The notes under the pieces: model-generated
The model's input: only the letters and a program-made list of their open reading frames with translations
Databases searched by the model: none
What the model was told of the DNA's origin: nothing
Source of the DNA: Albugo candida
Taxonomy: Eukaryota; Oomycota; Peronosporomycetes; Albuginales; Albuginaceae
Length of the DNA stretch: 64,000 bases
Direction of reading: 5' to 3'
NCBI GenBank assembly: GCA_905220665.1
Contig: CAJNAR010000016.1
Span: 62,001-126,000, forward strand
Program-made: the position numbers and the translations under genes
Shown here: in pieces, positions 1 through 11,162 of the stretch
How the letters are laid out: every line of letters starts with the position of its first letter
Position numbering within the stretch: position 1 is the stretch's first letter

Positions 1-717
1 TCGATCGAGTAATTCGTCCTTACACAGCGTATGCAGCTTCCATAGCTCCCTACGGATCTGAGCTCTCTTCTCATCACCATCCGGTTCCATCTCCTTCTTT
101 ACCGGGATCTTATCCTCCTTGCACGCTTTCCCTTCACGGGCACAATTTTGCACGCATATTTTCTGTTCGGATTTTCGATTGTATGTCTTTGTCTGTAGAT
201 CCTGCACAAAACGCTGTAATTGAGGTCGAAAATCGTTGAAGAATGCATGGAATTTCATGAAATTCATCATTCCAGACCGATCTCGATCGTATCTCTCAAA
301 TAACTGGCCGGCCTCAAACTCTGAATTTTGATCTGTTCGGATAAACCCAAGCGGCATTCCGACAGAGTCAGTGAGAGCAATCGGAATTCTCTCGTTCTCC
401 ATTCGATTTTGAGCATTGACATCCGTCGTATCATTTGTAAATGGTTCTGCATAATCTCTCAGTAACTCCAAAAAGTCTCTCCGCGTAAGGAATCCATTCC
501 CGTTCTGATCATACTGTCGGAATAGCTGTATTGCATCAATATCGGCAAGTGGAACAGAACCGCTGAGGTTCTCGCCGACAAAGCCAATCGACTGCTGTTC
601 TATTGGCCTTGTCAGATCATTCGCTTCTTTCACTTTTGCACTCGTATGTGCTTCTCTAGACTTTGAGCTGAGACCTTCTCTTTTCCTCTCCTTTGATTCC
701 TTTTTTTTCGTCTCCAT
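1..717 (-). CDS. EF-hand protein, C-terminus cut by window edge
   Basis: Reading leftward from an ATG at 717, 239 codons stay open to the window edge, so the C-terminus is missing and the true length is unknown. The N-terminus is strongly basic (KKKESKERKREG). Two EF-hand loops are visible: residues 70-81 (DQNGNGFLTRRD) and 144-155 (DRDRSGMMNFMK). Both have Asp at position 1 and Gly at position 6, but neither has the usual Glu at position 12 (Asp and Lys instead), so calcium affinity may be weak, especially in the second. The stretch after the second loop is charged and probably helical. EF-hand pairs normally bind calcium and pass the signal to a partner; no catalytic domain is visible in the part present. 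The start lies about 190 bp from the kinase on the other strand, so the two probably share a divergent promoter. The family call is firm, the specific function unknown. Confidence 0.75.
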   Translation of the reverse strand, partial: METKKKESKERKREGLSSKSREAHTSAKVKEANDLTRPIEQQSIGFVGENLSGSVPLADIDAIQLFRQYDQNGNGFLTRRDFLELLRDYAEPFTNDTTDVNAQNRMENERIPIALTDSVGMPLGFIRTDQNSEFEAGQLFERYDRDRSGMMNFMKFHAFFNDFRPQLQRFVQDLQTKTYNRKSEQKICVQNCAREGKACKEDKIPVKKEMEPDGDEKRAQIRRELWKLHTLCKDELLDR

Positions 718-910
718 TTTGGTATCTCTTCAATTTCTTCCAATCATCAAAGATGACGCTTCAAGATCGCGTCGTTTCGTGTGTCAAGTAATTGCGACAT
801 AAAAGCCTGGAAGATTATTTGAACGTGTTGTCGCTCCTGTAAGAGCATTTCTACCTGTCTTATCAAACACATGTGTGTATGACCGTGATACCACCTGTAT
901 CGTAGTGTCC

Positions 911-2158
911 ATGTTTCAGAAAAACAATTTGGAGCATGTTTGTATTCTTTATACTATGGACCTCAAACTACCTCGACTAATCCTCGCTTTCCACCAGGCT
1001 TTTGGAGGTGTTGCACCACGTGAGAAGACATCTCCAGCTTCTCCCGTCGATCCTGTCGATATCACGACATCCGAAAGAATACGTCACTCATTAACTGACT
1101 TTGAAGTGCTCAATACGCTCGGTACAACTACATATCCTTTGCTCAGTCAGCTACCACTACAACGTATTCTGCCTCGTAGGAACCGGCACATTCGGTCGCG
1201 TTCGATTAGTGCATCTTCGTAATGACCCGACAAAGTTTTATGCTCTAAAGATCCTCAAAAAAAGTGAGATTCTCCGTCTACAGCAGTTGCATCATATCAA
1301 GTGCGAGATAGAAATCCTATCGCGCGTGAATCATCCATTCATTGTCAAATACCTCAACCATTTCCAGGACGATCGGCGTTTGTACCTGATACTCGAGTAC
1401 GTGCAAGGCGGTGAATTGTTTTCATACCTACGACGTCAAGGTCGTTTCGCGGATCACGTATCGTGCTTTTACGCGTCCCAATTAGTCCTTGCGATATCGT
1501 ATCTCCACGCTCAACACATTATCTACCGCGACCTCAAGCCCGAGAATCTCTTAATCACTTTGGATGGTTCCCTTCAGATCACTGATTTTGGCTTTGCGAA
1601 AGTGACAATGGACCGAACATGGACGCTTTGTGGAACGCCCGAGTACCTGGCACCAGAAATCATACAGAGCAAAGGCCACGGGAAATCGGTCGATTGGTGG
1701 GCATTGGGCATTTTAATCTACGAGATGCTCGCTGGGTACCCGCCATTTTACGACGAGAATCCCTTTGGCATTTATCAAAAGATTTTAAATGGAAAAATAG
1801 AGTTTCCCAAGCACATGGATTCAAAAGCAAAAGATTTGGTGAAGAAGTTGCTGTCTCACGATCGCACCAAACGGCTGGGTACGTGGGAATATATTCATTT
1901 ACGCCAACAGACTTGTGACTCAATTGACATGCAGGCTGCTTGCGTAATGGCTCCGAGGACGTCAAGAAGCACAAGTACTTTGCCAAAGTGAATTGGGAAG
2001 CCATCTACAATAAAACAGAGCCACCACCGTATGTGCCTCAAATCAGTGGGCCTGGAGATCATCAGCATTTCGATGAGTATCCAGATTCCCCGATGGATGA
2101 CGCGACGCCTTTATTTGGAGAGGATAAAGCGTGTTTCGATATATTTGACCAATTCTGA
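911..2158 (+). CDS. AGC-family protein kinase, PKA catalytic-subunit-like
   Basis: Predicted exons are 911-1121, 1180-1878 and 1935-2158, joined across GT..AG introns of 58 and 56 bp, giving 377 residues. All catalytic landmarks are intact: glycine loop GTGTFGRV from residue 71, ALKIL with the ATP-binding lysine, catalytic loop YRDLKPEN, DFG in ITDFGFAK, and GTPEYLAPE with the activation-loop threonine. The C-tail ends in FDQF, with the last Phe as the final residue, which is the hydrophobic motif seen at the end of PKA catalytic subunits (F-x-x-F). The ...RLGCLRNGSEDVKKHKYF stretch after the second splice also matches PKA. It should be a cytosolic Ser/Thr kinase acting on basic substrates; cAMP control would need a regulatory subunit not seen here. 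The first in-frame ATG is 911 and a second lies at 956, so the N-terminus is uncertain. Another cyclic-nucleotide-dependent AGC kinase is the alternative. Confidence 0.87.
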
Positions 2159-2203
2159 ACGCAGTCGATAACATATAATAAAAAAGAGCCTCTTTGTCGT
2201 TGA

Positions 2204-5200
2204 TCATTCCGAACTAAAAGTATTTCCTTTCGACGTGAACAGCCAATGCATCCATTGAGCGTCGGTGTATTCGACTGCGTATCGCTCAATGATCTCTTCC
2301 ACGAGCTTCTTTCGGGTCGGATACGGTCGCAAGTACAATGCCGATTGTGCTCGACATATTCTGTTGGCATTCATGGCTGTTTGACGTACCAGAATAGCCA
2401 GATCGTGCAAGCCATCAATGACCATTCCTGATTGAAGAGGACCGAATGACGTGAGTTTTTCTTTGGAAAATATCTCCAAGAGGAACATTCCCTGCTTTGC
2501 GCTTCGAAGCGGATAAATGACAATTTGCACGTCGTTAAAGTGGGAGGTGATCGTTCCAGCCGCATATCCGCGTCGATCGTTCTCATTCCAAACGACATGA
2601 ACGAAATCGTTTCCGACATGCCGCTTTTTGTCAATTTGTTGGACGTCATTCTCCTTCGTCGGCATGCATGTGACCACATGGAACATGACTTCTGTGTGTG
2701 CATTGGCGTAGTAAATTGACATTTTCCCATTCGATAAGCTCTTTGGATTGCAATCCAAACCACCAATAAAGCCAGCATGGTGCAATAGATCCACTTTCCA
2801 GCCGAGAAGTCCGAGGAAGCGATCGTATAATGACGAGCCTTTATCATTTGCGAGGATCTCCTGTTGCGTGTGCTGCGTGGGACCCACATATAAAACGCCA
2901 ATTTTCATCGTTTCGCGTGTGAGCGCTTTATCCAAATGCTTTATCGATCGTTCTAATTTGCCACTGGTGCCGTCGTCGTGTAATAACTGGAGATTCGTGC
3001 TCGTGTTGTCGGCATGGAGGCAAGGAATCAGATTGCTTTGCATGAGGAAGAGTCGACATAGATCCATGGCGTTGACACGACGTTGATGAAGCGGTTCTGG
3101 AGAGAATAGCGGTGGTAAGGATCGGAATTGTGCCATTTGAACTAATTCTCTACTGCATTTACGAAGTTTGAGCGTCTGGAATGCGGTCCGGACATTTATT
3201 TCCATGATTGAGAATGCGTCAAAGAGAGCCAATTGAGTGGGAACGCCACTGGTAGAGACATCCTTCCGCTTGTGTTTGGCATTCTTTTCAGTCGCTAAAG
3301 ATGTAAGGAACTGATCCAACACGCCACTGTCCATCAACTGTTGTTCCAAATGTCCGATTGCTTGCTGGAATAAGGAGCCCGGGAAGGAAATGGATGCGTA
3401 TACGTTCTTCTCTTTGACGCCTTCAACCGCTCTTAAGCTCTTTTGAACACTTTGTATGTGACTTTGAATGGCGCCGGAAATGGCAAATGGGAAAGTAAGC
3501 AATTTCTTCGGACTTTCGAGAGAGAAAAACTCCCAATAAATCAAACAAGCTTGACCCAATCGTTCATTAAGAACAGTTGTGCGTTCGAATCGTTTGACTG
3601 CTTCACAGAATTCCACCCAATCTTTTCCCTTTTTTGGAAATGTTTTGAGCATAAACGCTTTCCATAACGTGAAACATTCTTCGTCGTGGATGAATCGCTC
3701 TAAAAATGACAAACCATTCGCTTCCGTAGGATCGTTCTCCAGCAGCCAGTTGGAAGTCGTCGATGCTGGAGGTTCCAAAGTGAGAATTTCGAGATATTGA
3801 TATCGTTGCCACGCGTATCGTCCGCCCAAAAGCGTTTTGTCAATGATATCGCTGCTGTTACAGCAGTCACGAAAGAGAATTGGGATGCTATCGAGCACGA
3901 GATCCAGAAGACATCGCTCGTTATTGAGACTTCCAAGATTTGGTTCGTACATTTGAAAATCGAAAAGCCCACAGATGGAAACGAGTCGATTGCGTTTTGT
4001 GACTTTGGGGCTTTTGCATTTACAAATTCGTTTCGGTTTTGGAGGACTTGAACTATTTTTCGTCTCGGCTTTCGCATTGGATTTGGCTTTGGATTTGACT
4101 TCCGATTTCGTCGATTCGGTGGACGTGTCTTTGGAATGGAACACATAATTGCTCGGTTGGGTGCAGATCGTATTCCCAAGAATACGTTTCTCGACATCCC
4201 ATGCGATTTGTGTCACTTGTAAGCCGCTGTCTTTGCTTCGGGCGGTGGTTGTTCTCTCCAAACCGCAATGTGCACACATTTCATTCCCACTTTCTTCTTG
4301 AGCCGAAGATTTGCCTTCCAGGCGTACGGCCGCACTCTGACACATTTTGACGGGTCTCTCGACTTCGACTTTGGATGGAGATGGAGCGGCTATGCGATCT
4401 CGCATCAGAGATGTGACGGTAGCTGCAATGTCACCGACGGGCGCGAGTTCCCACGTGAAAAGACCAGTCATATCTCGAGCTATAAAGCGGCAACATTGTG
4501 ACTCCAGTGATCCAACAACGGTGACAATGATAGCGTTCATAAGAACAAATCGAAGTAAAACAGGTTGCTGTTGTTCGTATTCTGTGTTTCCATTGCTCCA
4601 TTCAACACAATTCGATGTCATTTGATCCATTCCCGTGGACGGGTATCCGTTCAAATGATGTAATAAGTGGAGTAATAAGCCTTCAGCGGCTAAGGCGGTC
4701 TCCTCAAAGCATCGAAGCCACGTATCCGGCGTAACACTCGCATTCGACGTCAACGTTGCGTCTTGATCCAATGACGCACGCATTTGAAGTCCGACAAACA
4801 ACAAAGGAATCGATAGTCTTCGATCTCTGATCCTCCGTTTTTCCACTTCTTTTTGCCACTCGCCTTCGGGTAACACACCAATCAAAGCGGCTTCAATGGC
4901 ATCAAATAAGATCGTCTTGACATCGTTATCGTGAAGAATCTGTGGACGTGCCATGACCCATACTTTAAGACAGTCGAAAATACTCGAAGTTTTGTGAAAG
5001 ATCAATTTCAATGTGGGATTCTCGCTCTTGCCCGTTGATGATTCCAATGACGGCGATGTCGTTGGCGAGCTTCGATTTCGTGAAGCGTCTGTTTTCTGCT
5101 TGCTGTGTCGCGAAGAATCGCGTGAGGATGTCGAGACACCAGTGGAACTACTGGAGCTCGTTGGTGCTCGGGAAGAGCTCTTTGGCTCACTGTGAATTGC

Positions 5201-8200
5201 ATTCTTCTCGATCTCTGCCTGTACTTCAAAAGAAGCTTCTTCCACTTGCTGTTGTGCAAAAACAGCCAGTGTCATGACGATACGTTCTGTCAAGCTTCCA
5301 GGCTCTAATTCCGCGATAAAAGCATGATAATCGGTCGCTAAATCTTGCAGGATGTGAAGTGCGGTCATGGAGATTGTGAAATCAGATGCTTGTGATGCGT
5401 CCAAAATGTGAATGATCCACGCACTCAGAAACCGCGACTCGACCCGTGGCGTTTGGTCGATAGGAATCGTCAGATTCATGGCGATGATCGAGTAAAGGCC
5501 CCATAAAGCGCGTTGTTGGATGCTTTCGATATCGGTGAATGGAAGTGTGCGTATCCTTACAAATATTCGACCGAGAATGACGTAACACGAGTCCTTGATC
5601 TCTGGCACTTTATCGATCAAAGCGATCCATTCGTCTTCCAGCAAATTTCGTTCATATGGAGACGCGGTGTCTGTGGATTGTCGCCATATTTCTTGTATCT
5701 TTTCCTTCCAATTCACTAAATCTTGATCCGCAAAGTGTTTGGGCGTCCCCAGGAGCGAGAATGCGACTTGTAGTGCTGCTTCCAGCTCTTTTGTCCATTC
5801 AGAAGTCTTGTATTTCGATCTCTCAGCTCGATCCGAAATGTTTTGAATAATCACGCGATCAATTGTGTGTAAGAACGCTGGAATCAATACATTCGTTCCG
5901 TCCAAATTCAGCGTAAATACCCGAGACGCTTGCTGTAAGACTGTCGAGACCACCAAACCCGACGACGATGTGATTCCACAAAAGAGAATTCGCACTAGGA
6001 GAGCCGCATGTGATTTTGCAAGAGGATTCAGTGAGCGAACTGTGCACAATTTGCATAGAATGACCAAAGCCACACATCGAGAATTGATCATTTCAGTGTG
6101 TTCAGACTCACACGCGGGAATGAACCAATTTCCAAACAGAGCGATCAAAGTGGACGGACTTATTGCTTGTAACGCCGACTTTGATGCTTTGATGGATCTC
6201 CCTTTCACTGGAGCTTGCAATGGTGGAGCAATCGCTGTGTCGATCCATAACTCTATCAGTTGTAATAATCCTTGTAAGACGTGGTAATGAAGTGAAGGTG
6301 GTACCGATGCCATTGTGGCTGGAGGAAGCAAGTGGAGAACCCGATCTAAAAGTATCATAGCGTCGCGCGCGGTCTGAACCTTAGCACTTAAGAATGCTGA
6401 GGCGGATTGGATGTACCCTTGTCGTCGGTCTTTACTCCGTGTAGCATTGGACCCACTATCGTTCAAGGTTGAAGGATGCTCCGACGGAAGGAGAACTGTG
6501 CCTTCTGCTGTTGTTTTTAGTGTTCCTTGTCGTTGATCCAGTAGGTACATCACAAGACAGCTTGTAAAACGCAGTTCCCGACGCCAACAAGCGACAATCT
6601 CATTCTCCAAAACGATAAATTTCTGCTCGGATGAATGGATCAGCCAGCGCCGAATAGCCAGAACAAGCTCCATCCAAACACTATTGGAGCAGCTGGCTCG
6701 ATTGATGACATTGGAATGCATCCAGACGTGAAATGTGATAGCCAACATGGCGCTTAGAATCGTTCCTCCATGTATAGGATCGCGAAAAGCTGAGCAGTTT
6801 TCGATCGTTGAGAGAACGAATTTCCGGAGGTACATGTTTGTGTATTCATCCAAAGAGCGTTGTGCAATCACTTCCAGCAATTCGATACAATGAAGCAGTA
6901 ATTTGGAGTCTTCCAATTGAACGGATGGATGAAATAATTGAGAAACGTGTGAGATCATCGCACGAACTGTCTCATTCATTTGTTGTTTCATTCCCATTGG
7001 AATGTATTGACTCGTTTCCATGCAAACGGCTCCATAGAATTTAATTGCATCCATAATCAAATCGCTGTCGCGGTACATAAATCGCTGTCGGAATGTTTCC
7101 ATCACAACTTCTGCAAACTCGCGTTTCGACCAAATGATCTCCATACAGTCGTCTCGAGGACGCAATTTGAACAGCCAACGGGCAACCACACGCTGAAAGC
7201 TACCAGGACAATGGTGGAAGAATCCAAATGTGTCGCCTTCTTCTTTGAGTCCCACTTTATGGCATACTTTTGGGTACAAAATTGGCATAAAAAAACGCAT
7301 TATCAATTCACACCAAAACTCAAATCGGTCTGTTTCTGAGGCACTTGACGCTTTCCCATTGCTTGTCGAAGGGGATGGTGCTGTACTGGCGGCATTTTTG
7401 TCTTCTGTGGGTGCTGTCACGTTTCGATCCTTCTCGAGGCTCAAATCCATTAAGAAACGAAGCATATCGACGGGTTCTTCGGCTTGTGTGGGATTGGGAC
7501 GTACCCAGCCTTCCACGTACGTTCCATCGTTCATGAATTTATCGGGTAACGAGTTTGTTGTGCCAGCAAATGGCGAGAAATCAATGCTTTCACGCATCAA
7601 ATCGAGGTGGACACATGCTCTGGAGGACACACATTCATTGAAGAGTGATTGGAACACTTGTGCTCCTGTGGCTGCGGCAGGAAAAGAGCCCAAAGTCTCG
7701 CTAAATTCGCTGGTATTTCCCGCGGTATTGCGATGCGCGGTAGCGGTTGCATGCGGTTCAGTTTGGGTGGAACCGGTCCCGAGATGCCCAGAACCGATGC
7801 CATTATTTCCGTTCGCGGATGTGTCGATGCCTGCGAAAGGGTATTCGCCGTTACTGTTTGCGACTTGAGTGAGTATCATTGTCGCTCCTGCGGTAGGGTG
7901 CATTTCCACGAGCTGAAATTGAGACAAGGATCGCATTGCGTCTGTATATAATGCGAGACATCGAAACGCATATTTTTTGATAATAGAATGATTCTCTCGT
8001 TGAAGTAATTTCAAAAATAAGAGCGAGAATCCATTTTTTTTCCATCCGGTTCGAATTAGATCCCGATTATTACGTATCAAGATCTCTAGCCCTTCAAAAA
8101 CATCTGTCCAATCATCGACGTCCAAGACTTGCTTTTTTTGCCGAATTTTTCGAAATGTCACATTCTCATGAGGAGTGTACATGGACTCCATCTCTGTGAT

Positions 8201-8722
8201 ACAATCATTCACCACGAGAAAGAAAATAGATGCGTTTCCTGGATCGCTCCAAAAATCTTTTAATATTCGACGAACAGCAAGCGCCGTTGGGTTCATTGCG
8301 ACTGCGTCATTCTCAATGTTGGCGTCCTTGTTCTCATGATGCGTTTCTTGTGACCCTAAAAGTGTTGTCTCAGAAGAGTACAGCGCGTTTGTGAGATTCA
8401 ACTTTGACGCGCTTCCGCCTGTTAATGCGGTGACCGCCATTCCGACAAGATTTGCCGCTCCGCTTTCTTGAATTGGATTTTTCAGGAAATCCAAGACATT
8501 TCGAAGGCGTTTACGTGGTGGGCGATCTGAAGTATAGAATTTAGAGAGTTTTTTTGTGTATTCGGGAGGATCTCTTCGTCCGCTTGAGATAGAAGGAGCG
8601 CCGGGAGGGGTGGTGTTGGAAGCACTTGTGTTAGATACCGAAAAGCCCGTACCGTTATTGCTTCCTCCACCGCTCGATCCTGTCTGACTGATATTTGCAT
8701 TCTCTCCTCGACGCATTTCCAT
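2204..8722 (-). CDS. RalGAP-alpha-like GTPase-activating protein (Rap/Ran-GAP domain)
   Basis: One uninterrupted reading frame encodes 2172 residues, close to animal RalGAP alpha subunits (about 2000). The catalytic Rap/Ran-GAP domain lies at the C-terminus, roughly residues 1965-2150. It opens with LYDRFLGLLGWKVDLL and GFIGGLD, followed by EVMFHVVTCMP, KKRHVGNDFVHVVW and FNDVQIVIYPL. The Asn in HVGND (about residue 2038) is the expected asparagine thumb that completes GTP hydrolysis in the bound small GTPase. The tail FGPLQSGMVIDG...VRQTAMNANR resembles RalGAP alpha more than tuberin, though tuberin (TSC2) shares the fold. The rest is long, helical-looking and low in known motifs, with Ser-rich and Lys-rich linkers near residues 1230-1290 and 1560-1590. 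In animals the alpha subunit works with a beta subunit on Ral-type GTPases; here the partner and target are inferred only. The absence of introns over 6.5 kb is notable given its neighbours. The stop lies 46 bp from the kinase stop (convergent). Confidence 0.85.
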   Translation of the reverse strand: MEMRRGENANISQTGSSGGGSNNGTGFSVSNTSASNTTPPGAPSISSGRRDPPEYTKKLSKFYTSDRPPRKRLRNVLDFLKNPIQESGAANLVGMAVTALTGGSASKLNLTNALYSSETTLLGSQETHHENKDANIENDAVAMNPTALAVRRILKDFWSDPGNASIFFLVVNDCITEMESMYTPHENVTFRKIRQKKQVLDVDDWTDVFEGLEILIRNNRDLIRTGWKKNGFSLLFLKLLQRENHSIIKKYAFRCLALYTDAMRSLSQFQLVEMHPTAGATMILTQVANSNGEYPFAGIDTSANGNNGIGSGHLGTGSTQTEPHATATAHRNTAGNTSEFSETLGSFPAAATGAQVFQSLFNECVSSRACVHLDLMRESIDFSPFAGTTNSLPDKFMNDGTYVEGWVRPNPTQAEEPVDMLRFLMDLSLEKDRNVTAPTEDKNAASTAPSPSTSNGKASSASETDRFEFWCELIMRFFMPILYPKVCHKVGLKEEGDTFGFFHHCPGSFQRVVARWLFKLRPRDDCMEIIWSKREFAEVVMETFRQRFMYRDSDLIMDAIKFYGAVCMETSQYIPMGMKQQMNETVRAMISHVSQLFHPSVQLEDSKLLLHCIELLEVIAQRSLDEYTNMYLRKFVLSTIENCSAFRDPIHGGTILSAMLAITFHVWMHSNVINRASCSNSVWMELVLAIRRWLIHSSEQKFIVLENEIVACWRRELRFTSCLVMYLLDQRQGTLKTTAEGTVLLPSEHPSTLNDSGSNATRSKDRRQGYIQSASAFLSAKVQTARDAMILLDRVLHLLPPATMASVPPSLHYHVLQGLLQLIELWIDTAIAPPLQAPVKGRSIKASKSALQAISPSTLIALFGNWFIPACESEHTEMINSRCVALVILCKLCTVRSLNPLAKSHAALLVRILFCGITSSSGLVVSTVLQQASRVFTLNLDGTNVLIPAFLHTIDRVIIQNISDRAERSKYKTSEWTKELEAALQVAFSLLGTPKHFADQDLVNWKEKIQEIWRQSTDTASPYERNLLEDEWIALIDKVPEIKDSCYVILGRIFVRIRTLPFTDIESIQQRALWGLYSIIAMNLTIPIDQTPRVESRFLSAWIIHILDASQASDFTISMTALHILQDLATDYHAFIAELEPGSLTERIVMTLAVFAQQQVEEASFEVQAEIEKNAIHSEPKSSSRAPTSSSSSTGVSTSSRDSSRHSKQKTDASRNRSSPTTSPSLESSTGKSENPTLKLIFHKTSSIFDCLKVWVMARPQILHDNDVKTILFDAIEAALIGVLPEGEWQKEVEKRRIRDRRLSIPLLFVGLQMRASLDQDATLTSNASVTPDTWLRCFEETALAAEGLLLHLLHHLNGYPSTGMDQMTSNCVEWSNGNTEYEQQQPVLLRFVLMNAIIVTVVGSLESQCCRFIARDMTGLFTWELAPVGDIAATVTSLMRDRIAAPSPSKVEVERPVKMCQSAAVRLEGKSSAQEESGNEMCAHCGLERTTTARSKDSGLQVTQIAWDVEKRILGNTICTQPSNYVFHSKDTSTESTKSEVKSKAKSNAKAETKNSSSPPKPKRICKCKSPKVTKRNRLVSICGLFDFQMYEPNLGSLNNERCLLDLVLDSIPILFRDCCNSSDIIDKTLLGGRYAWQRYQYLEILTLEPPASTTSNWLLENDPTEANGLSFLERFIHDEECFTLWKAFMLKTFPKKGKDWVEFCEAVKRFERTTVLNERLGQACLIYWEFFSLESPKKLLTFPFAISGAIQSHIQSVQKSLRAVEGVKEKNVYASISFPGSLFQQAIGHLEQQLMDSGVLDQFLTSLATEKNAKHKRKDVSTSGVPTQLALFDAFSIMEINVRTAFQTLKLRKCSRELVQMAQFRSLPPLFSPEPLHQRRVNAMDLCRLFLMQSNLIPCLHADNTSTNLQLLHDDGTSGKLERSIKHLDKALTRETMKIGVLYVGPTQHTQQEILANDKGSSLYDRFLGLLGWKVDLLHHAGFIGGLDCNPKSLSNGKMSIYYANAHTEVMFHVVTCMPTKENDVQQIDKKRHVGNDFVHVVWNENDRRGYAAGTITSHFNDVQIVIYPLRSAKQGMFLLEIFSKEKLTSFGPLQSGMVIDGLHDLAILVRQTAMNANRICRAQSALYLRPYPTRKKLVEEIIERYAVEYTDAQWMHWLFTSKGNTFSSE

Positions 8723-8797
8723 TTTTCAGCCAAAAGTTGCACCAACTAGTCAAGGTCGTGTGAATGTCGTAACAAAGTAAAAAATACTTGCTCGAAA

Positions 8798-8805
8798 TAC
8801 CGGTA
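8798..8805. promoter_or_regulatory. TACCGGTA palindrome upstream of the RalGAP-like gene
   Basis: The 8-bp palindrome TACCGGTA lies 76 bp upstream of the RalGAP-like start, in the 118-bp gap after the NVL stop. The same core occurs as paired copies next to the NVL/MTHFR and PP4-like starts, so it may be a shared promoter element. A single 8-bp copy alone is weak evidence. Confidence 0.3.
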
Positions 8806-8840
8806 TGTTGTCAGTTTTATTCTATACTATAATATAATTC

Positions 8841-11159
8841 CTACATAGCATCATCGGGCAAAATGGCTTCAGTACCGACTGCTTCCTGCGCGGATGCTAG
8901 CGACGCTCGTGTTTTTCGAAGATTCTTTCTCATCTTCTCATACATTCGCTGGTTGGATCGAGATACGGACGGGAAAACGTGGTCAAATGCTTGATGGAAA
9001 TGAGTTTGGGAGATACGAAGATGGCACGGATCCAATGCGTGCAAATCAGCATCACGTAGAGCAGCCAAACCAGCTTCACGAACGAGAGCACTGATATCAG
9101 CTCCACTGAATCCATCACAACGATGGTCTGAAGCGATAGATGAGAGGCAAATGGATGGGTCTAGACGGCATCGTCTCGTGACGGTTTGAAGTATCGACAA
9201 GCGATCCTCTGGAATCGGAAGTGGGACGTATAATAGCTTATCGAGACGGCCAGGTCGCAGCATTGCTGGATCAATTATATCAGGTCGGTTAGTCGCAGCG
9301 ATCACGAATACATTTTTTCGACTGTCTAATCCATCCATTTCGGTCAGTAGTTGGTTTACAACACGTTCCGTGACGCTACTGCCGCTGTCGTAACTCGTCC
9401 CATTGGAACGACGAGGACACAATGCATCAAGCTCGTCAAAGAAAATGACGCATGGAGATGAAGCTCTTGCACGCTGAAACACTTGACGTACCGCACGCTC
9501 CGACTCTCCGACATACTTGTCTAGAAGCTCAGGGCCTTTGATACTGATGAAATTTGCTTCACTTTCATTTGCGATAGCTTTTGCTAGTAGTGTTTTACCA
9601 CATCCAGGAGGGCCATAGAGTAACACACCCGCAGGCATTTCGAGACCGAGAGCCTCAAACCGCTCTGGGTGGCGAATTGGATGCAAAATTGAGACCACCA
9701 ACTCATCACGAACCGCTGCCAGTGCACCAATGTCAGCCCAACTCACATCGGATGTCGTTGCAAAGCCTTCCCGTTTGGAACTTGGCTGGACTTTTTGTAT
9801 TGCCGCAAGAAAATCCGTCATATTAATCCTCAACGGCTCCAATTGTGCAGGTGTGAAAGGAGTAACAAGCGATCTGAAATTGTCATGCACGGAATCATTC
9901 GCGGTGGTCTCATCTTTTGTGGAGGTAGAAGCACTGGATTCATCATTTTCATCAGCGGGCTCCGATACACTGATCATCGTCGTAAAGATCCGATTCACAG
10001 CGATGACAGCAGCTTCCTTAGTGAGCGAAACGAGATCCGCACCCACATACCCTGGAGTCTTGCGTGCGATTTCGTGAAAGTCGAAATCCCCATCCAGTCT
10101 CATTTTACCAGCAAGTTTTTGAAGTATCGACATCCTTGCAAATTCATCGGGAATCCCCAAGCAAATCTCACGATCAAAACGACCAGCTCGTCGAAGTGCC
10201 GAATCCAACGCATCTGGACGATTGGTAGCACCGATTATCAAGACAGGTTTACCTCCGGTATTCTCAAGCGATAAAGAATCAATCGAAGTCAGCAACTGAG
10301 CCACAATTCGTCTTTCCATTCCTCGTTGTGCAGTTTCACGTTTGGGAGTGATCGCGTCAATCTCATCAATAAAGACAATTGCTGGCGCATTCTTCACAGC
10401 TTCTTGGAACAATTCACGCACTTTTTGCTCCGATTCTCCCGACATTCCCGATACTATCTCTGGAGCTGAAATGCGTATAAAGGCTGCACCAGATTCCCCC
10501 GCAATGGAGTTGGCAAGCATTGTTTTTCCCGTCCCAGGCGGTCCATGAAGCAAGATTCCTCGTGGTGGCTCAACGCCGAGATGCACGTATACTTCCGGGT
10601 GGGTCAATGGATACTCAATCAGCTCTTTTACTTCTTGCAAAATCGCGTGGATACCTCCAAAATCAGAGTATCGTGTTCGCGGACGCTCAACCAAGTACGA
10701 ACTGTCGACCGTGTCCGAGCCAATCTCATTCACCGCATCGCCATCATCTCGTTTATGTTTCTTGGCTCGATTTCGCTTCATCTTTTTCGCTAACGTTCCC
10801 ACCGGTTTTGGGTCCGGTACAGACGGAAGATTGGCCGCGTAATTCGCACGAATGGAAGCATTCAGCGCACCAGAGGATTTCTGGATCGCTTGGACCTTTG
10901 TATCATGTTCCGACGCAAATTGCTCGTCTGAATCAACGGATGCTATCCTTGCGCGTTTCTTCTCTTCTTGTGCATTGGCGTAGACGCGATGGATGAGCGT
11001 TTTCAGCACAGATTTCGGTTTTCTGGCGTATTCTTTGTACGAGTCAATAAGATGATGAAGCACAGTCTCTTCCAGTGGTAGTGTCTTGTGCTCTTGTTCG
11101 TAAAGAGTGAGAAAACGACGCGTATGGAAGGATACTTTGGCTTGCATGGCGCCACTCAA
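8841..11159 (-). CDS. Ribosome-biogenesis AAA+ ATPase, NVL/Rix7-like
   Basis: The 772-residue protein has two AAA+ ATPase modules, as in NVL (animals) and Rix7 (yeast). D1 has Walker A GPPGTGKT at residues 206-213 and Walker B FIDEID at 264-269. D2 has Walker A GPPGCGKT at 516-523 and Walker B FFDELD at 574-579. Both carry the second-region ATNRPD motif and arginine-finger-like segments ([16 protein letters not shown]). The N-terminal 65 residues form the winged-helix-like NVL/Rix7 head. A basic cluster ([13 protein letters not shown], about residues 125-137) is a likely nuclear or nucleolar signal. The family forms a hexamer that strips assembly factors from pre-60S ribosomal particles. The related p97/Cdc48 also has two AAA domains, but its N-domain and linkers differ. 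The gene is intronless, starts 47 bp from the divergent MTHFR gene and lies upstream of the RalGAP-like gene on the same strand. ATGs at 11159 and 11147 are both possible starts. Confidence 0.92.
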   Translation of the reverse strand: MSGAMQAKVSFHTRRFLTLYEQEHKTLPLEETVLHHLIDSYKEYARKPKSVLKTLIHRVYANAQEEKKRARIASVDSDEQFASEHDTKVQAIQKSSGALNASIRANYAANLPSVPDPKPVGTLAKKMKRNRAKKHKRDDGDAVNEIGSDTVDSSYLVERPRTRYSDFGGIHAILQEVKELIEYPLTHPEVYVHLGVEPPRGILLHGPPGTGKTMLANSIAGESGAAFIRISAPEIVSGMSGESEQKVRELFQEAVKNAPAIVFIDEIDAITPKRETAQRGMERRIVAQLLTSIDSLSLENTGGKPVLIIGATNRPDALDSALRRAGRFDREICLGIPDEFARMSILQKLAGKMRLDGDFDFHEIARKTPGYVGADLVSLTKEAAVIAVNRIFTTMISVSEPADENDESSASTSTKDETTANDSVHDNFRSLVTPFTPAQLEPLRINMTDFLAAIQKVQPSSKREGFATTSDVSWADIGALAAVRDELVVSILHPIRHPERFEALGLEMPAGVLLYGPPGCGKTLLAKAIANESEANFISIKGPELLDKYVGESERAVRQVFQRARASSPCVIFFDELDALCPRRSNGTSYDSGSSVTERVVNQLLTEMDGLDSRKNVFVIAATNRPDIIDPAMLRPGRLDKLLYVPLPIPEDRLSILQTVTRRCRLDPSICLSSIASDHRCDGFSGADISALVREAGLAALRDADLHALDPCHLRISQTHFHQAFDHVFPSVSRSNQRMYEKMRKNLRKTRASLASAQEAVGTEAILPDDAM

Positions 11160-11162
11160 TCG

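Noticed and set aside
875..1222. Longer N-terminus for the PKA-like kinase starting at 875
   Set aside because: The codon at 875 is GTG; an ATG at 871 runs into a stop at once. The first usable ATG is 911.
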